Source: Dipetalonema caudispina (lineage: Eukaryota > Nematoda > Chromadorea > Rhabditida > Onchocercidae). From it: 64,000 bases of DNA. Position numbers and translations under genes: made by a program. Below are positions 22,849-36,340 of this stretch, one piece after another. The stretch spans positions 248,001 through 312,000 of the forward strand of contig JABVXV010000021.1 in the NCBI GenBank assembly GCA_013365325.1. Direction: 5' to 3'. Under the pieces are notes generated by a model. The model saw only the letters and a list, made by a program, of their open reading frames with translations. It ran no database searches and was not told the origin of the DNA. Numbering within the stretch: position 1 is the first letter of the stretch; every line of letters begins with the position of its first letter.

Positions 22849-25560
22849 TAATCAACCCTAAAAATAGAAAAAAATGAACAGTAGATTAACAGATAACAAT
22901 GAATTTCTACAGAAGTATGCAAAAAAAAAAAAAATTGCATTGAAGCTCAACTAAAGTTCCATTAATTGACCGAATGTCCATTGCCTCTTTCAACGAATCT
23001 TTCTTCGGAACATTTTATAACATTTCTGCTCCTGATCTTAGTGTGAAGTGATGAATAGGTAATCTGTCAGGATACTGATATATTCTACGGCAGGGTTTCG
23101 CACATTTTGTATTTCGGCTATTAAAATCATCGGCAAAAGCTTTTGAGGTACAGGACATATTATGCTAATAGATAATGACTGTAGAACTCATAAAAGATAA
23201 CAAAATATCTCGTTTGTATCCGAACATATACTTCTCACAACTTATTACTGTAACTTTTTTGTCTCCAATAACCTTTGCTAGCTTAGAAAGAGCGATCGTC
23301 TAGGAAGGAACGCGCTAATATTTCGACAGAAATGGGAGCTAAATTTTTAATTGGTGTGAAAAATAGAAAACTTAGTGCTAAATTCGGTATCAAGCTCATT
23401 TAGATAATCCATAAACTGTCATCACTGCATACTTTTTACAATCTTGAGGGATTACAAAACAAAAATACCTACGATAGTGAATGGTCTCTACTGTTGTATT
23501 TTCAAGCTATTCTAAACTTGAAGAACAACAAATAGACCATTGCAAAAAAGAGTTTAAATTCGTCATACATATAATGAGTCTCAAATTATGATTTTCAGAA
23601 TAGATATCAATCTGAAAAAGAGTCTTTGAAGCGGTACTAAAGTATATAACTGTTGATCAGAATGAAACAATAAGCAATTAGATTTCGAAGGGACTTGTGT
23701 AATGAAGGTGGTTAATGGATATTGCCCAAAATTGCAAGTTTTCTCCTTTATAATCAGTCCAGCGATTATCATTCAACAAGCCAATAGGCTTATAATCGAA
23801 TTTCATGCCAAAATGTGCTATAAACCTACCAGTTTTCTGATCAACTCATAGTAACAATGTTATTGACCCTTAAGAAAAATTTATTGTCAAAAAAATTTCC
23901 GTGTAACTCTACTGTACACCGAATCGCAGATACGGAAATAAGTAATACAGAGGTACGGATGTTCAGACTTTCGAAAGCTTCAAGCAAGCCATGAAATCCG
24001 TTGGCCAACGGGTCATTGATGATCCAACCAATTAGGGAGGATATTGAACTGAATAGTTCAACATCATGGACACATTAATAGTCGTAAGCTACATGAATTG
24101 AGGAGATGGACTGCTAATCAATCGTCGATTACAAATGAAAGAGAAGTATTAAAGTACTAAAAGACGGACCATTTCATAGGTGAATCTATAGAAAAGCACC
24201 ACTTCATGTTGTGTAATTTTTAACGATGGAAATGAGCGTTGCTAAGGGACAATATAATCTAAACGTGCGATTATCCTGGGTGGTGCACAAGCGGCTCACT
24301 TTTTCACTATTTCAACATTGTCCCATCAGATGTCGTCTCCTCGGCACAATAAACATTATTCTCTTTAAAGAAGAAGAAAGCACTTTGACATGCACCATTA
24401 TTTCCCGAATTTGATTATCCATAAAAGTGAGCTAGAAGATCAAGCAATGACCAAAGAACCTGTTAAGCTTCTAAGCATAAAAATGAGAATTTAAATGGTA
24501 AGGATGAAAACAAAGAGCACGAAATGAAAGGAAAGAAAATTCGCATGCTTGATACGATATGTTCTAATTAATTTCCATGTTGTACATTCATGAATGTATC
24601 GCTTAATCATCTAATCCTATGGATAAGCGCATTCACAGGACTAAATGTGATACGATGATAAGAGTAATTGTTAAGCTTGTTGTATTGAAATGTGAGGAGA
24701 ATGGAACTATTAGCATAACATTTCAATCATTTATAATATTCCAGATATTAACAGCATAATGCCACAGACCGGGGGGGGGGGAGGGGGGGGGGGTATGGTC
24801 CTATAACATTTGTTAATTAGTATCCGTTTGATAAACTTTTTGCTCTTTAATGGACTGAGTGTTACGTATTTTCTCTGCTGTTACGTGAGTCCAGTAGCAA
24901 CATAGTATTTGCGATGGATTATTGTGGTATTGTGTAAACATCTCACGGAACTGCTGACGTTTCTTCTCAGTTCTCCTTTCCGCCTTTTTATCCCATTTTT
25001 TCGAACAAATCTCAGAAAGAGTGCTTCAGTTACGTTGTGGATGTGAAATCATTTCACTAACCTATCGTTAATGATCTTTATTACATTCAAGAATCTCATC
25101 TAAGGAATCTCGTTCACGTTTTACCGTGTCACCTATCTCGGAATTAACAGATAATGCTAAAGAGAGTTCATATGGTTTTGTATATGGTGTGCCTGGTCCT
25201 GGTAGATTTTTTTAAATTATATTTTTCTTTAAAATTTTTTTCAAATTATATAAATTATATACACAAAATTCGAAACTGTGTAAAAAATAACTGATTGAAA
25301 ACTACGAAATGTAAAGAGAACTTTGGAGCGATCCCTTTAGAAAAATAAAATTTACTGATTTATTGTATGGTATTAATTACAAATATTAAGCAGTCGAGAA
25401 CTGTTACAGATTGGATAAAACAATAGTATTACGCTTATACGAATAGCTTTGATTGTTTGGGCTGAAGTTATTCGGTTACGTTACGTAGTTAATGATTTCA
25501 GCAGCAGATGCTGAAATCATTAGGAGTAATTTGTTAATGATAACGGAGTCCGTATGATCA
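22849..25560. other. Intergenic stretch with G-tract and degraded sequence
   Basis: About 2.7 kb upstream of the coiled-coil gene and before the V-ATPase pseudogene. No intact gene. Around 23990-24420 there are broken coding-like stretches (see findings). A striking G-run sits at 24771-24793. The rest is AT-rich with short random frames. Confidence 0.55.
24771..24793 (+). repeat. G11-A-G11 tract
   Basis: Twenty-two guanines broken by one adenine in otherwise AT-rich DNA. It could form a G-quadruplex on the plus strand. Its length makes it prone to sequencing error and length variation. Confidence 0.9.
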
Positions 25561-26887
25561 GGCTATCGTTTCTACGGAGTAGTAACTGCGGAGAAAATGG
25601 CAGGATCTGCCATGCATGAATTAGTGCCTGTTGAACATTCCGGATTGGTTAGTGTAATCATTTGTTTAGAGGGGGTTGTGCGACAATTCAAGTTTATGGG
25701 GACACATGTAATTTTTTCAATTTTAAATCTGAAAGCAGCTTTCAAGAATTTGAATTTTTCGAGCTCATTATTAAGCCTTCCTATATTATTTGTGATTACT
25801 GGAAAAGCTGTACGTCCTTCCTGTAGACATATCTGAACGCGACTGTTATGTATACTCCTGAGGTAAGTCAAATATATTCGCAAAAACTCTGTGTTATAAG
25901 TTTTAGTAGCAGTAACAATCGACGATCCAGTATTGAGAACTGGTAAGCCGCTGTTTATGGAATTAGGTTCTGATATCACGGGATCAATCTTCAGTGGAAT
26001 CCAACGGCCTTTGAAAGATATTGTTGATTTGATGCAATCAATATACATGACAAAAGGTTACGTTGAATTTATGGAATAAACTTGGATTTTTCACTGCCGA
26101 TTTCTAATTTTGAATCCTCAGCGGTAAAATGAAGATATATTTATCTTGGAGAATTCCAACATTTTTAGTTTCTTTTGAGGTGTCAATGTGAATGCTTTAT
26201 CTCGTGATACAAAGTGAAATTTTGAACCGAACAAAAAATTGAAAATTAACGACCACATTACCGGCAACGATATTTTGGGTGAATATTTCTTGTGTTTTAT
26301 TTTTATTGAAAATGTCAAATTTATTTGAGTTGCAACTTCTTAAATTCTTCAGTTTGATTATTTATTTACATTGTATTAGAAAATGACTAAGCAAGCATTA
26401 TTATACTTCTTTAGTTGGAGAGCATTCTTATTCAATTTAAGCTATATCTTCCTTATCAAACATCATATCATGCTTTCACTAACTGCATATGGCACCGTCA
26501 CTTTCTTGGCACTTGTAGGACAGTACACAGTTGCAGTAAGTGATGTGTTTTATTGTTAGTCGTATATTATGCTTTTTCTGCATTTTGAATCATTCAATTA
26601 CCATCTTCCAGCAAATTATTTGAATTTATTGTTGATGTTCGTTATTTGTCACAGAAAAGTTTTTTCTTCATTAAAGTATATCTTACAGGAAGTCGATTTC
26701 GCTGGAGAGAAGACCAAATATGCAATATTGCAAGTTTAACCTATAAGACAACCGCGATCATGTGTTGAAAAATTGGCTGCAAATTATCCACTACTATATG
26801 GAAAACGTATCTTGGACGCACTGTTCTCATGCATTCAGGATGCAGCTACCGCTATTTTAGGTTTTCTGTTTATCGTTCTTTTTTTTT

Positions 26888-26914
26888 GGGAGGGAGGGGG
26901 GGGGAGCGGAGGGG
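26888..26914 (+). repeat. G-rich tract, G-quadruplex-like
   Basis: Four or more runs of three to nine G separated by single A or short spacers (GGGAGGGAGGGGG...GGGG). It lies just where the V-ATPase pseudogene loses its Walker A region. Confidence 0.85.
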
Positions 26915-27287
26915 AAAATTCCAGCTGACTGAACCGTGGTTGATGCAAAAGTATTTTCTTGTAATCTGTAATTTCTGTAATTATGTAATTTGTCCACTGT
27001 TCTGCTTATGGGAGGATTGCATGCGGAGATTTTCAACTATTTTCATACGTAAATGAATGTTATCCAGAAAGTTTCCATATAGCTTCAAAAATTGTTTTAA
27101 AAAAATCACTTTATAGGGCGTATATGTGAGATGCCAGCCGATTCCGGTTACCCCGCATATTTAGCTGCACGCTTACCTTCATTCTATGAAAGGGCAGAAA
27201 GAGTTAAATATTTTGGAAGTTTCGAACGTGAAGGTTCTATCACGATTGTAGGTGCATAAGTTTTGTTATTTATTGAAAAATAATGGC

Positions 27288-27288
<1 letters not shown>

Positions 27289-27321
<33 letters not shown>
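27289..27321 (+). repeat. 33-nt poly-T tract
   Basis: Uninterrupted thymidines from 27289 to 27321 within the V-ATPase pseudogene, after the fragment ending in IVGA. The length is likely to be unstable. Confidence 0.9.
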
Positions 27322-27914
27322 CGAATCAATATGCTTTTTTATTCTGTTTACACTAACTTTTTCTGATGCCGAATCGTGGGTGGGAGCTACAAGTCAATGG
27401 CTGAAAGTTTATTGGGATTGAATGCTTGTTTACCCTATCTTTACGATCTGCGTTTTTTGTTTGACGGAACAGAATCCTAACTTCAACGAGCGATTGAGTG
27501 TTTGCGTGGTATGATTTGTATCCATTAGCTTATGAATTTCCTACTCATGAATCGAAACTTTTACAATGCTGTTACTCGTACGAATTGTTGGTACTTATCC
27601 CAGAGTGTTTCCACCAGGTGGTGATTTTACAGATCCGATCATATCAGTGACCTCAAGTATCGTTCAGGTCTTTTGGGACTTGCTCAATGGAAACGCTTTC
27701 CTTCAATTAATTGGCTTATCTCATACAGGTTGGTGCTACTGTCCATTCAATTCTACCACGCTTAAATTTGTTGAATCCGAAACAATTTTCAACTTGACCT
27801 CACAGTCATGCTATATGTGATTACTCATCTTGATGAACACAATTTATTCTTTCGAAAATAAGCCAAAGCCGCATTATATAACTTTTTTCTGAAATATGCG
27901 TATTTCTCTCACAG

Positions 27915-29765
27915 TTACAAACGACTGAAATTATGGACAGCTAATTCGTTATCATATGGTAAATTGGAATGTCGTGTTGCTTCCGAGATGCTATACCCTT
28001 GTGTTGGACGTTGTTGTCGATGACGTTTGAACAACTGAGCGGTCACCGAAAGACACATACACTGAAATTATACGTGTAGGTTAGGATGAACATTGTATTT
28101 TTTTAATGATATCATAAATATTCAAATTAATCAACAAATATTTTTTGTACTGTTTCCGCAATTTTGCTTAGTTTTAGGCAAAATAAAAAAAAAAAAAAGA
28201 AGCTATATAAATAGAAATAATAACCTGATCATTATCGTTCACGTATACAACATATCTATACCATGCGATATTGAAGGCAAGAGCAAAACCGCAAATAATT
28301 GAAGTTAGAACAAAACCAAAAACAACAGTACTTGTTATGGCAAGCGTAGTCCATGGAATTTGTTTCTGTTGATTTTATAAAAGATCTAACGTTAGTAATA
28401 GTATTCGATTCCATTTAGATGGAATTATATCACATCTTACTAGTTGTCATAAATTTGAAAAATTGTGGGAAAAAAAAAGTATAATTTTGTTTATTAATGA
28501 GAGAATTCAAGCTTACATGGTATACGAAAAGGATGGAAACGAAGAGAGCATGAGTAATAGCATAAATCATGGCAATGGTTAGAAGCACAGAATTCATGAT
28601 GATTAAATCGAGACTTTCGAGTTTAATTGATGCTAGCAATGACATAAGCGAAAGTAGCCATAGAATGCACATTCCTTTAAAAAAATTGCTGTACTATATG
28701 GTTATAAATTTCTCCGACTGTGGAATTTAAATTTTATGAGAAACTTCTACCAGTATAGACGCCTGTTGATATCCGTATTAATTCAGTAAGGTCCAATTGA
28801 AATCCAATTTCATCAGTTGTGCCATTTCCACTCACATCTAACGCAGGATTTCCATCCCAAATGATTTTCGCTGTTAAATTCATGTCTCTGCTTACTTCTG
28901 TTACATTCATCTGTAAAAATGAGTTTCGAAAGTATCTTTACTCATCGATTTGCAAATTGTAGGAAGTGATAAAGTTGAGAGGGTAAGGAGATGAGGAATG
29001 GAGTGTTACTGATTAGTATGGGCTATATTTAGTTTCATTTATGAAGTACGTAAATCTTTGTGGTAAAAAGGTTTTGGAATGAGAACAAGGCTCTCGTTTA
29101 AGGAAAAAATTGTCAGGATAGCTCATTGGTATAAGTACTGATTTTGATTTGGTAGGTACATCACAAACCGTTGTCATATTGAAAACGGTAGTATGTGTTG
29201 CTGCAGGTCGTTTTGGTTGTTGCTTAGTGTTTCTGGTTATGGTTATACTGCTGAGATGAAATATTAAATGTATTGTGAGGCCTGCACTCATTATCAGACC
29301 AATAAGCTGGATGCAAAGACTTGCAATACCAGTGTGTCGTGCCGGTATCTGACATAAGCGGGTCATTGCTGAATTGTTTAGCGGTACATTATTCGTGATC
29401 ATTATTCCTGAAATTTTGTAGTTTTTAGCGTTATACTATTCTCTGTTATACAAAGAGCCTGCAAACATGGCAAGGAGAATTTCTGTAAGTCTTTTAACAA
29501 AAGTCAATAACAGGGTCAAAGTAATAGGTATGCATTGTAACCTCGTAGAATTTATTGAATATGACTGTTAGAATTGTTAAATATAATATTTGCTGTGGTT
29601 TCTACTTCCACTGACTTTACCGAAAAACACGACTGAACTTGTGTCTTTTTTTTTGGCGTTTACGAAATAATGATATCGTGTAACAACATACCATTTCCCA
29701 TTGTCACATAATCTGCATTTGTTGATGATGACTTGATTGATAGAAGTATCCATAACAGCAAAACT
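27915..29765 (-). CDS. Four-span membrane protein, nested antisense within the V-ATPase pseudogene
   Basis: Minus-strand exons in order: 29765-29692 (hydrophobic VLLLWILLSIK, signal-like), 29407 to about 29169, 28910-28751, 28674-28517, 28365-28225, 28061-27915. The last four exons join in perfect phase with canonical acceptors (TTTACAG, TTAAAG, CAACAG, TTTCAG). Membrane segments: IASLCIQLIGLIMSAGLTI, GMCILWLLSLMSLLA, IIMNSVLLTIAMIYAITHA, TLAITSTVVFGFVLTSIIC. Between the first two is a hydrophilic loop with NxT sites (NMTT, NVTE, NLTA), as expected of an extracellular loop. The tail is basic (KRHRQQRPTQGYS) and ends FSRL. No family recognised; the layout resembles claudin-like tetraspan proteins. 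The donor at 29169 is the best phase-0 choice, not certain. The first coding exon with an ATG may lie further upstream, unless translation starts at ATG 29402. Confidence 0.65.
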
Positions 29766-32700
29766 CTGTATTCGGAAACAAACTTCCTTCAGCTATGCTC
29801 ATTATGTTAGGACATTCAGTAATTATTCAAAAGGCTAATAAAGGAAGTAAGAAGGTGTTTGCTATTGGAAACTTCGCCATTACCAGAACAAGTTCGTGTG
29901 ACAGTGAGTTCAACTGTGCTTATAACAGTTCCACTTATAATTTTCTCCGCTTCTTTTTCAATTTTCGTGCATTTTTAACTTTAGAAAGGACTTCATCCAG
30001 CTTTTTAAAAGTAAATTTAAATTTTCTGCCAACCAGAATTTTCTATAGCCTTCCAGAAACAAAGTGAGTTAGTTTCTTCTGTTTTGACTTATCTCGCCTT
30101 TTTAACTCTTGCAGAACCTATAAGTCTTTTTTTGGAGAGAGGAATACTACAAAATCTCTTACTAAGCATTATTTCAAAAGTGATTTACTGCAACCTATGG
30201 GTCATTCTTCATAATAGCATATTAAAAGATCATATGAAGGCATTAAACCATTGTTAGTTGTCAAATGGTATACAATAATTACAGGAAATAAAATATTCGT
30301 AGGCTTTCTAAAAAAACGAAAGGATGGCATATCCTATAATTAAATAAATTGTGAGAAATTGGTGGGAGGAAAACGGTAAGGTAAAATCTGCAAGAAACAA
30401 AATAGCAATAATGAAAAGACGGGAACAGTTCTCCGGATTGAGTTACCCATAGCAACGATTTCTAATGTTAGGCTACCTCTCTCTCTCTCTTTCTCTCTTT
30501 CTGTTTTTTGATAAATACTTCGAACCTATCCACACTTTTGTTTACGGCCTCCGTAAATCCATTATATAAGTGCATATATGATAAGCCATCTGAATAATGT
30601 TGTGGATTGCTCAGTTCATTAAGAGTTTTGAAATGTAAAAAAGAAAAAATTTCTGTTGCAAATAATTTGTTCATCGGGTATGAAAAGTATACCCTGAATT
30701 TATGATCCACTTCATATCTTTTTAATGTATACTTTTCCAGCAAGTAGTTTACGCGAGCGGTCGTCGATTATTACGTGAGAAATTTTCCGGAATTTGTATC
30801 TTTACGAACAAAGTGCAGAGAAATCCTTCAAGTTTGCCGGCAAATTTTCACTATAACCATATAAATTTTCAGTGTGATGATGTTACTGTTACTGAAATTT
30901 GACTACAAATTGTCAGTAACTCGATTCCTTCTATTAGATAATATGTGTTTTCAGTTCCGGCTTCACTTCATCCATTTTAGGATTAAAAGCTTCAAGGTAA
31001 ATCAATTCTTCTTATTGCATTTTCATTTATGTAAATGAATGCTTGATGATAACTTGCTGAATTCAGATTTCATATTTTCTATACAGCATGGAATTTGTAA
31101 TATTTGTTCAGGAAGATTTGTCGGAAATCGTGTAACTGGTTGACAAAGATGTCAGATAAAATTACTCTGGAAGTTGTGAAATTAATTAAGTATAACTTTT
31201 TACAGCAAAATGGGTATCCTCCTTATGATCGTTTTTGTCCATTTTATAAAACTGTTGGGATGTTGAGGAATATGTAAGCTTTCCTCACTTTCTGCCACTA
31301 AACTGAATGCTTGTTCAAAGTTACGTTATGTCTGATCGATATACTTTCCCTAAAATTTTAACGGTACTTTTAATTGTCTGTGAGAAAAGTTATTATTCTC
31401 AAAGTAAGATTGTTCTGATTGTTGTTATGTAATCCTCAGAATTACATTTGATAACTTGGTTCAGCATTCTGTGGAAGTAACAGTACAAAGTGGAAATAAA
31501 ATTACCTAAGCAATGATACGTCATCATCTTGGTGACATTCTGTATCAGTTGTCAAGCATGAAATTCAACGTTTGCTTCGTTATGCATTTCCTGAAATATG
31601 GGTTGATTTTTTAAAATTGTATGACTTCAACCCTTATCATTTTCAAAGCGTACTTTCATCGAATAATCCATGTTGAAAGAAATTTTTTCGTATTCAACGG
31701 ACCAGCTGTTATAAAAACATGAAGTAAGTCATATGGGAATATGCATTAGAAGATTTTAATATTTCGTTAAGCGTAAATGCACTATCTCACTTTATAGGAT
31801 CCCTTAAAAGATGGTGAAAAGAAGATTAAAAAGGATCATCACGAGATTTTGATACGATGCGGATGTCATTTAGAAATTTAGAGAATTAATTAATTTTCAT
31901 AATTTTTATATAAATAGCAAGCTACGGTAAGAATCACTCTATTTACTCCATAGACCTGACAATCGATTCTGTTCGTACTGTAATGTTTTTGTGGTAAAAT
32001 ACATTGTATTAATATTTTATATGTTAACGTCATAATAACTTGCCAGTTGGTAGTCTTTGGAGCATCATTTGTCAACGGACGTTATTGTTAGTAATATATG
32101 TATTATTTACTTTGTTATCATTTCAACATTGTATAATTTTTTTGCAGTTGTATGGAAGAAAAACTGTTTGCCAAGCAAGAGAAGTATTTGGTCAGTTTTA
32201 ATAAGAATGTCTAAAGCAATGGTTACAAGAGCTGGCTGGTTTAGTTGTTACTGGATTGATAGCATTAGCATGCTATATAGTTTCTTTTCCATTTTCAACA
32301 TGTTGTAAAGCTCGGATACTTTTGTATCATTTTAGAGTTTATCTGTTCTCAACCATAAATTATTCTTTTGCATTTCATTCGTTCTCTTCTTGCAATATAA
32401 CATGTAAAATAAATGTCCGAATAATTGTATTGTATTATGCTTCGGTTTTTTGCAATCCTAAGAATAATGCAATTGTTCAATTGTACTGTCTTTCACTATC
32501 ACTAAAACTCAAGATCATGATATGGATACATTATTGGAATTATTTTTGAATGGTTGGAAGTGCATACGACAGATGTTACGATTAATGATGTTTATGAATG
32601 TATGCAAATGTATGAATGCAGATCGAGCAATATTGAGGTGGTAGTATTGTAAACCACAAATTTACATATGCAAATATTTCATGATGCTATAGACTTATTA

Positions 32701-34979
32701 TTATTGAATACATACAAAACAAATAATGAGACGCATAAGGGTCGCGTAAGTGCACCCGGAAAATGATTTCTTAGCTCTACGGCTCGTTTGTAAACATCGT
32801 CGATTGTAATTGTAGCTAAAGATTTTAACTTATCAAGATCCTAACTAAATGAAAATTCAAGAATTTGTTAAGACTATTATATGAAACTATAATTTATAAG
32901 TGCCACTGTTATTATTTCGTACGATATTTACTTCATCTTCCTCCGAAATCACTGTAGATAATAGATTCTCTCAAAGACGTCGATTTCAGCAAACCAGATT
33001 GATAGATCTTAGATACGAGGAACGATGCTAATATCATTATCCCATCATTAAAATATGTAACTGAGAATGTTGAATCAGTGAGGCAACAATGTACGCTAAC
33101 TTTTTAGTTTATGTCCAAAATTTCCATTCCTAACTTTTGTCTAAAGTCTATTCATTCTTCGAATGGATGTTAATTAAGACACACTTGTTCAACAAATGCA
33201 CTAAACACATTCCAGCTATTGCAATTAACTTTCTAATTAAGAGGGAATTCTTCTTGCTAATCCTAAAATATAACTCACAGTAATTATAAACTAAAGTGAT
33301 ATTGATATAACCCAAGTACTAAGAAAAGAAATGAAGTGAACAGCAAGACTGTTTTCTCTGTTCATTTCTTCATATTGTTTGGGTTCATGTTTAGTTCTAC
33401 ACCCCATCAAAAAAGACTAGGACAAGCGGTCACTTTATGAGGTACGCTTTTCTATATGTGTTTTGCTCTTTACAGGATCTTGTTTCTCGCTGAATCCTGG
33501 ATAAATGCAGATTCTTAGGAGTTATCGGCCTTCTAAGAAACTAAATGATATTCTTCAGGTTGGATCCATAACATTTTCCCCCTACAGCTTTAATAAGACA
33601 TTCAATTACTGAAGGTTATAAGTAATGTGTGATATACCCAAATTGTTTTCATATATCCATCCATGATATTATTACAAAAGTTCGGTGTTACGAAGTTTTT
33701 GCAGTAATCAAATCGCCTAATCATTCAATTTTATTCGGTAACTGTGTAACTTCCCACTATCAGTTGATTGTTCCAAAGAAATATGTGTACTCATTTAAGT
33801 GTAATATTTCTTGAGATTGCAAACTTTTTATTAATATGAAAATAAAACATAAAACACAGCTTTCCATAATTAGCTGCCATGCATTGAAAGTGAAGAAAAT
33901 ATGACCTCATATTTCATCTGGGTAAAAAGTTTTAAAATTCTTTTGGAATGCTATTTCTATCCAATTCTGAGACATTGCAAATCTTAAAAAGATTAAAAGT
34001 TGGAGTGAATTACAGGAGTGTTTTGCTTCATTTTTCATTAAATGTGTTTGTTATTTAGATAGAAATCAACTGATTACTGTAGAGATTATTTGTACTAAGA
34101 ATCAGATAATCAATCACACTGATTGCAGTTTTTATTTTACCGTTTGACAGAATGCTTCGTTCAAGAGAACAACTTTTCTTTTACTTGCTTTATATATCAA
34201 GCAATAACACTTCGAATGAATATTTCTCTTAAAATTCATTCATGTCAACCCAATAATAAGCTGTAGAAATTATTTAAATTTGAAAAAAAGGCTATTCGTA
34301 TAATACAAATATGTTTCTGTATCTTATGGATCCACTTTATATTTGCTCCACAGCACTGAAATCTTATCAATCTCTTCTGATATACTGATCTTTCATTTAA
34401 AGCGTCAAATGAGTGACGGAAAGAAAAGATTTAGCTGTTTTATCATGACTAATTCTGGATTTCTATATTGGATTGGTGTGTGAATCATCAAATAGTTTCA
34501 TAATATCAACTTTTGTATTTGCTAAACGGTTGCTTATCACAATGTGATAACATGGACTTACAGAAAATGACTGAAAAATTAGATTTGCTTAAAAATTAAC
34601 TAAGAGTAAAAATTAAAGATGTTAGTGCACAGTACTCATACTAAGTCAACGGTAGAAAAGTTCTTCAGCATGCTCTCGTCAACTTTCTAGCCAGATAAGG
34701 AACAATAATCCAACCTAAAATTGCTCTAAAATAGATTGAAAATTTTTGGTCTATAGTTAAATAAAGGTTTTATTTATAAATCAATCGACTTTGGTGGTGT
34801 CAATGGTTCCTTTGTATTTGGCTAAAGCTTCGACAAAAACTACAATTTTAGACTTTGTTCATTTTCATCATTATCCGATCTGTGATCACTTCGGGAGTTC
34901 TAGAAGTTTGGAGGTGTTAGGTGTTCGGTTTCTTCAATATCCAACTACGGCTTTCCATATCAAGTATCGTTCCTTTTAG

Positions 34980-35013
34980 TTTATTTGCAAGAATATTTTT
35001 TCTTGCAAATAAA
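34980..35013. repeat. Perfect 14-bp hairpin with 6-nt loop
   Basis: TTTATTTGCAAGAA (34980-34993) and TTCTTGCAAATAAA (35000-35013) are exact reverse complements around TATTTT. No gene lies next to it. Confidence 0.85.
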
Positions 35014-36300
35014 TTAGAATCTGATCTGATCCGGTCATCTGATAATCCAAATGTTTTTTGTTACTTCCCTCTCCAAATAATCAAATAGCAAATATAGCTG
35101 AAAGATTAAAAGTGGTCTTTAATCAACGATCTTCTCGTAAATTGTTCTAAATATTAACTTATTTTCCTCCTGAAAACATCGGTAGTAATCAGTTTCCCAA
35201 GCCAACCTTTCAGGAAGGGGAGAGTGAATGAAACTTACTAAAACTTCTTGTTGATGAAACTTTTACCTGTCCCTATTGTTAGGCACTGCAAAGAAAAGGT
35301 AACGACAAAAAAGGTTTTTTATAGCCTTCTTGATTCTAATTCTACCTACTTCTTGAACTATTAGATATTAAGAACCTCTTATTTGTATGAATCATTTCCA
35401 ACTTTTGATATCTGAAAAGAAAATTCATTCTTGGATTGATGATGTAAGTTCATACAAACATTAACAATTAAACTGTTCTTAATGTCGATATTTGATACCA
35501 GCATTGACGGATACATAAATCCTGATTAAAGTACATCATATCGACTGATATCATGTGATAATTATATACACCATTTTTCATTTGTCCCAGAGATTTATGA
35601 TAAATTTTTACGATAAGTCACATCAAATATATGCAGTTTATACTAGGTAGTACTTAAACAAACAGAATACACTTCTTACCGATCACTATATGAGTCTGTG
35701 CAACATACAAGGAAGAATTCAGTTGAATGAAGTCTAAGTGTAAAAATAAATGCTAGAAATCAAAGATCATCAAAAATGTTGAAATATCATCAAAAAAAAA
35801 AAGAAAAAAATTAACACAAAAAGTAAATATGAAAAGATGAAGCAGGAAGAAAAATAAGCATGAGATAGAATTAAAAAATTTAAGTAACAAATAAATTCAT
35901 AACAGGAATATATAAATAAATACATGAAATACAAGCAACAAATTGATAGAGAGTGAAAAATAAACATTAAAAAGTGGGACAAAGAAAAGATAAAAGAAAT
36001 TCATGAAAAAGAATATTGTGAGATATTAGGATATGAATGCAAGAGAGAGTTTGATAAAATAACTCGAACTTTTCGAAATAAATGCCACTTTCGGAGAGTT
36101 ATTTGTTATTGTTTAGTTGGAAGGATTACAAAGAATTTGTTATCATTTGAAAGAATAATCAGCGGCTGTTGTTCATTTGATGTTTAGTTGGGAATAATAA
36201 TGCTGTGAAAAATTACGCAAACTGTTAATTTAATACTATTATATTAAGTGTGAAGTGTTCAAATTAGGAAAACAGTTTAATTCATTCTGAGGTGACATCT

Positions 36301-36340
36301 CTTTCTCTCTTTCTCTCCTTCTCTCTCTCTCTCTTCTTTA
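36301..36340 (+). repeat. CT-rich low-complexity tract
   Basis: Irregular CT/CTTT repeats. A similar CT-rich block occurs at about 30478-30501 in the pseudogene interval. Confidence 0.8.

Larger units (their letters stand above)
25561..31860 (+). pseudogene. V-type H+-ATPase catalytic subunit A, decayed unprocessed duplicate
   Basis: Fragments occur in the order of the intact protein: 25561-25712 (TAEKMAGSAMHELVPVEHS, then frameshifted ATIQVYGDT), 25921-26050 ([24 protein letters not shown]), 26488-26536 (GQYTVA then GT), 26689-26872 (GEKTKYAILQV, stop, [15 protein letters not shown]), 27116-27257 ([23 protein letters not shown]), 27605-27729 (VFPPGGDFTDP; frameshifted INWLISY), 31111-31275 (EDLSEIV, stop; [19 protein letters not shown]), 31441-31566 (NKIT, stop, AMIRHHLGDILYQLSSMKF), 31799-31852 (DPLKDGEKKIK). 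Introns with splice signals are retained, so this arose by DNA duplication, not retroposition. The Walker A segment (GAFGCGKT) and the following region are missing, and there are at least three stops and several frameshifts. It cannot encode a working subunit; the functional copy must lie elsewhere. Confidence 0.93.

Noticed and set aside
30468..30743. 91-codon minus-strand frame inside the V-ATPase pseudogene interval, considered as first exon of the tetraspan gene
   Set aside because: Ends in a CT-repeat-derived Arg/Glu run and does not join in phase to the exon at 29765.
32057..32549. Possible small membrane protein (WLQELAGLVVTGLIALACYI)
   Set aside because: The likely start and the membrane stretch are in different frames with a stop between them; at best a relic.
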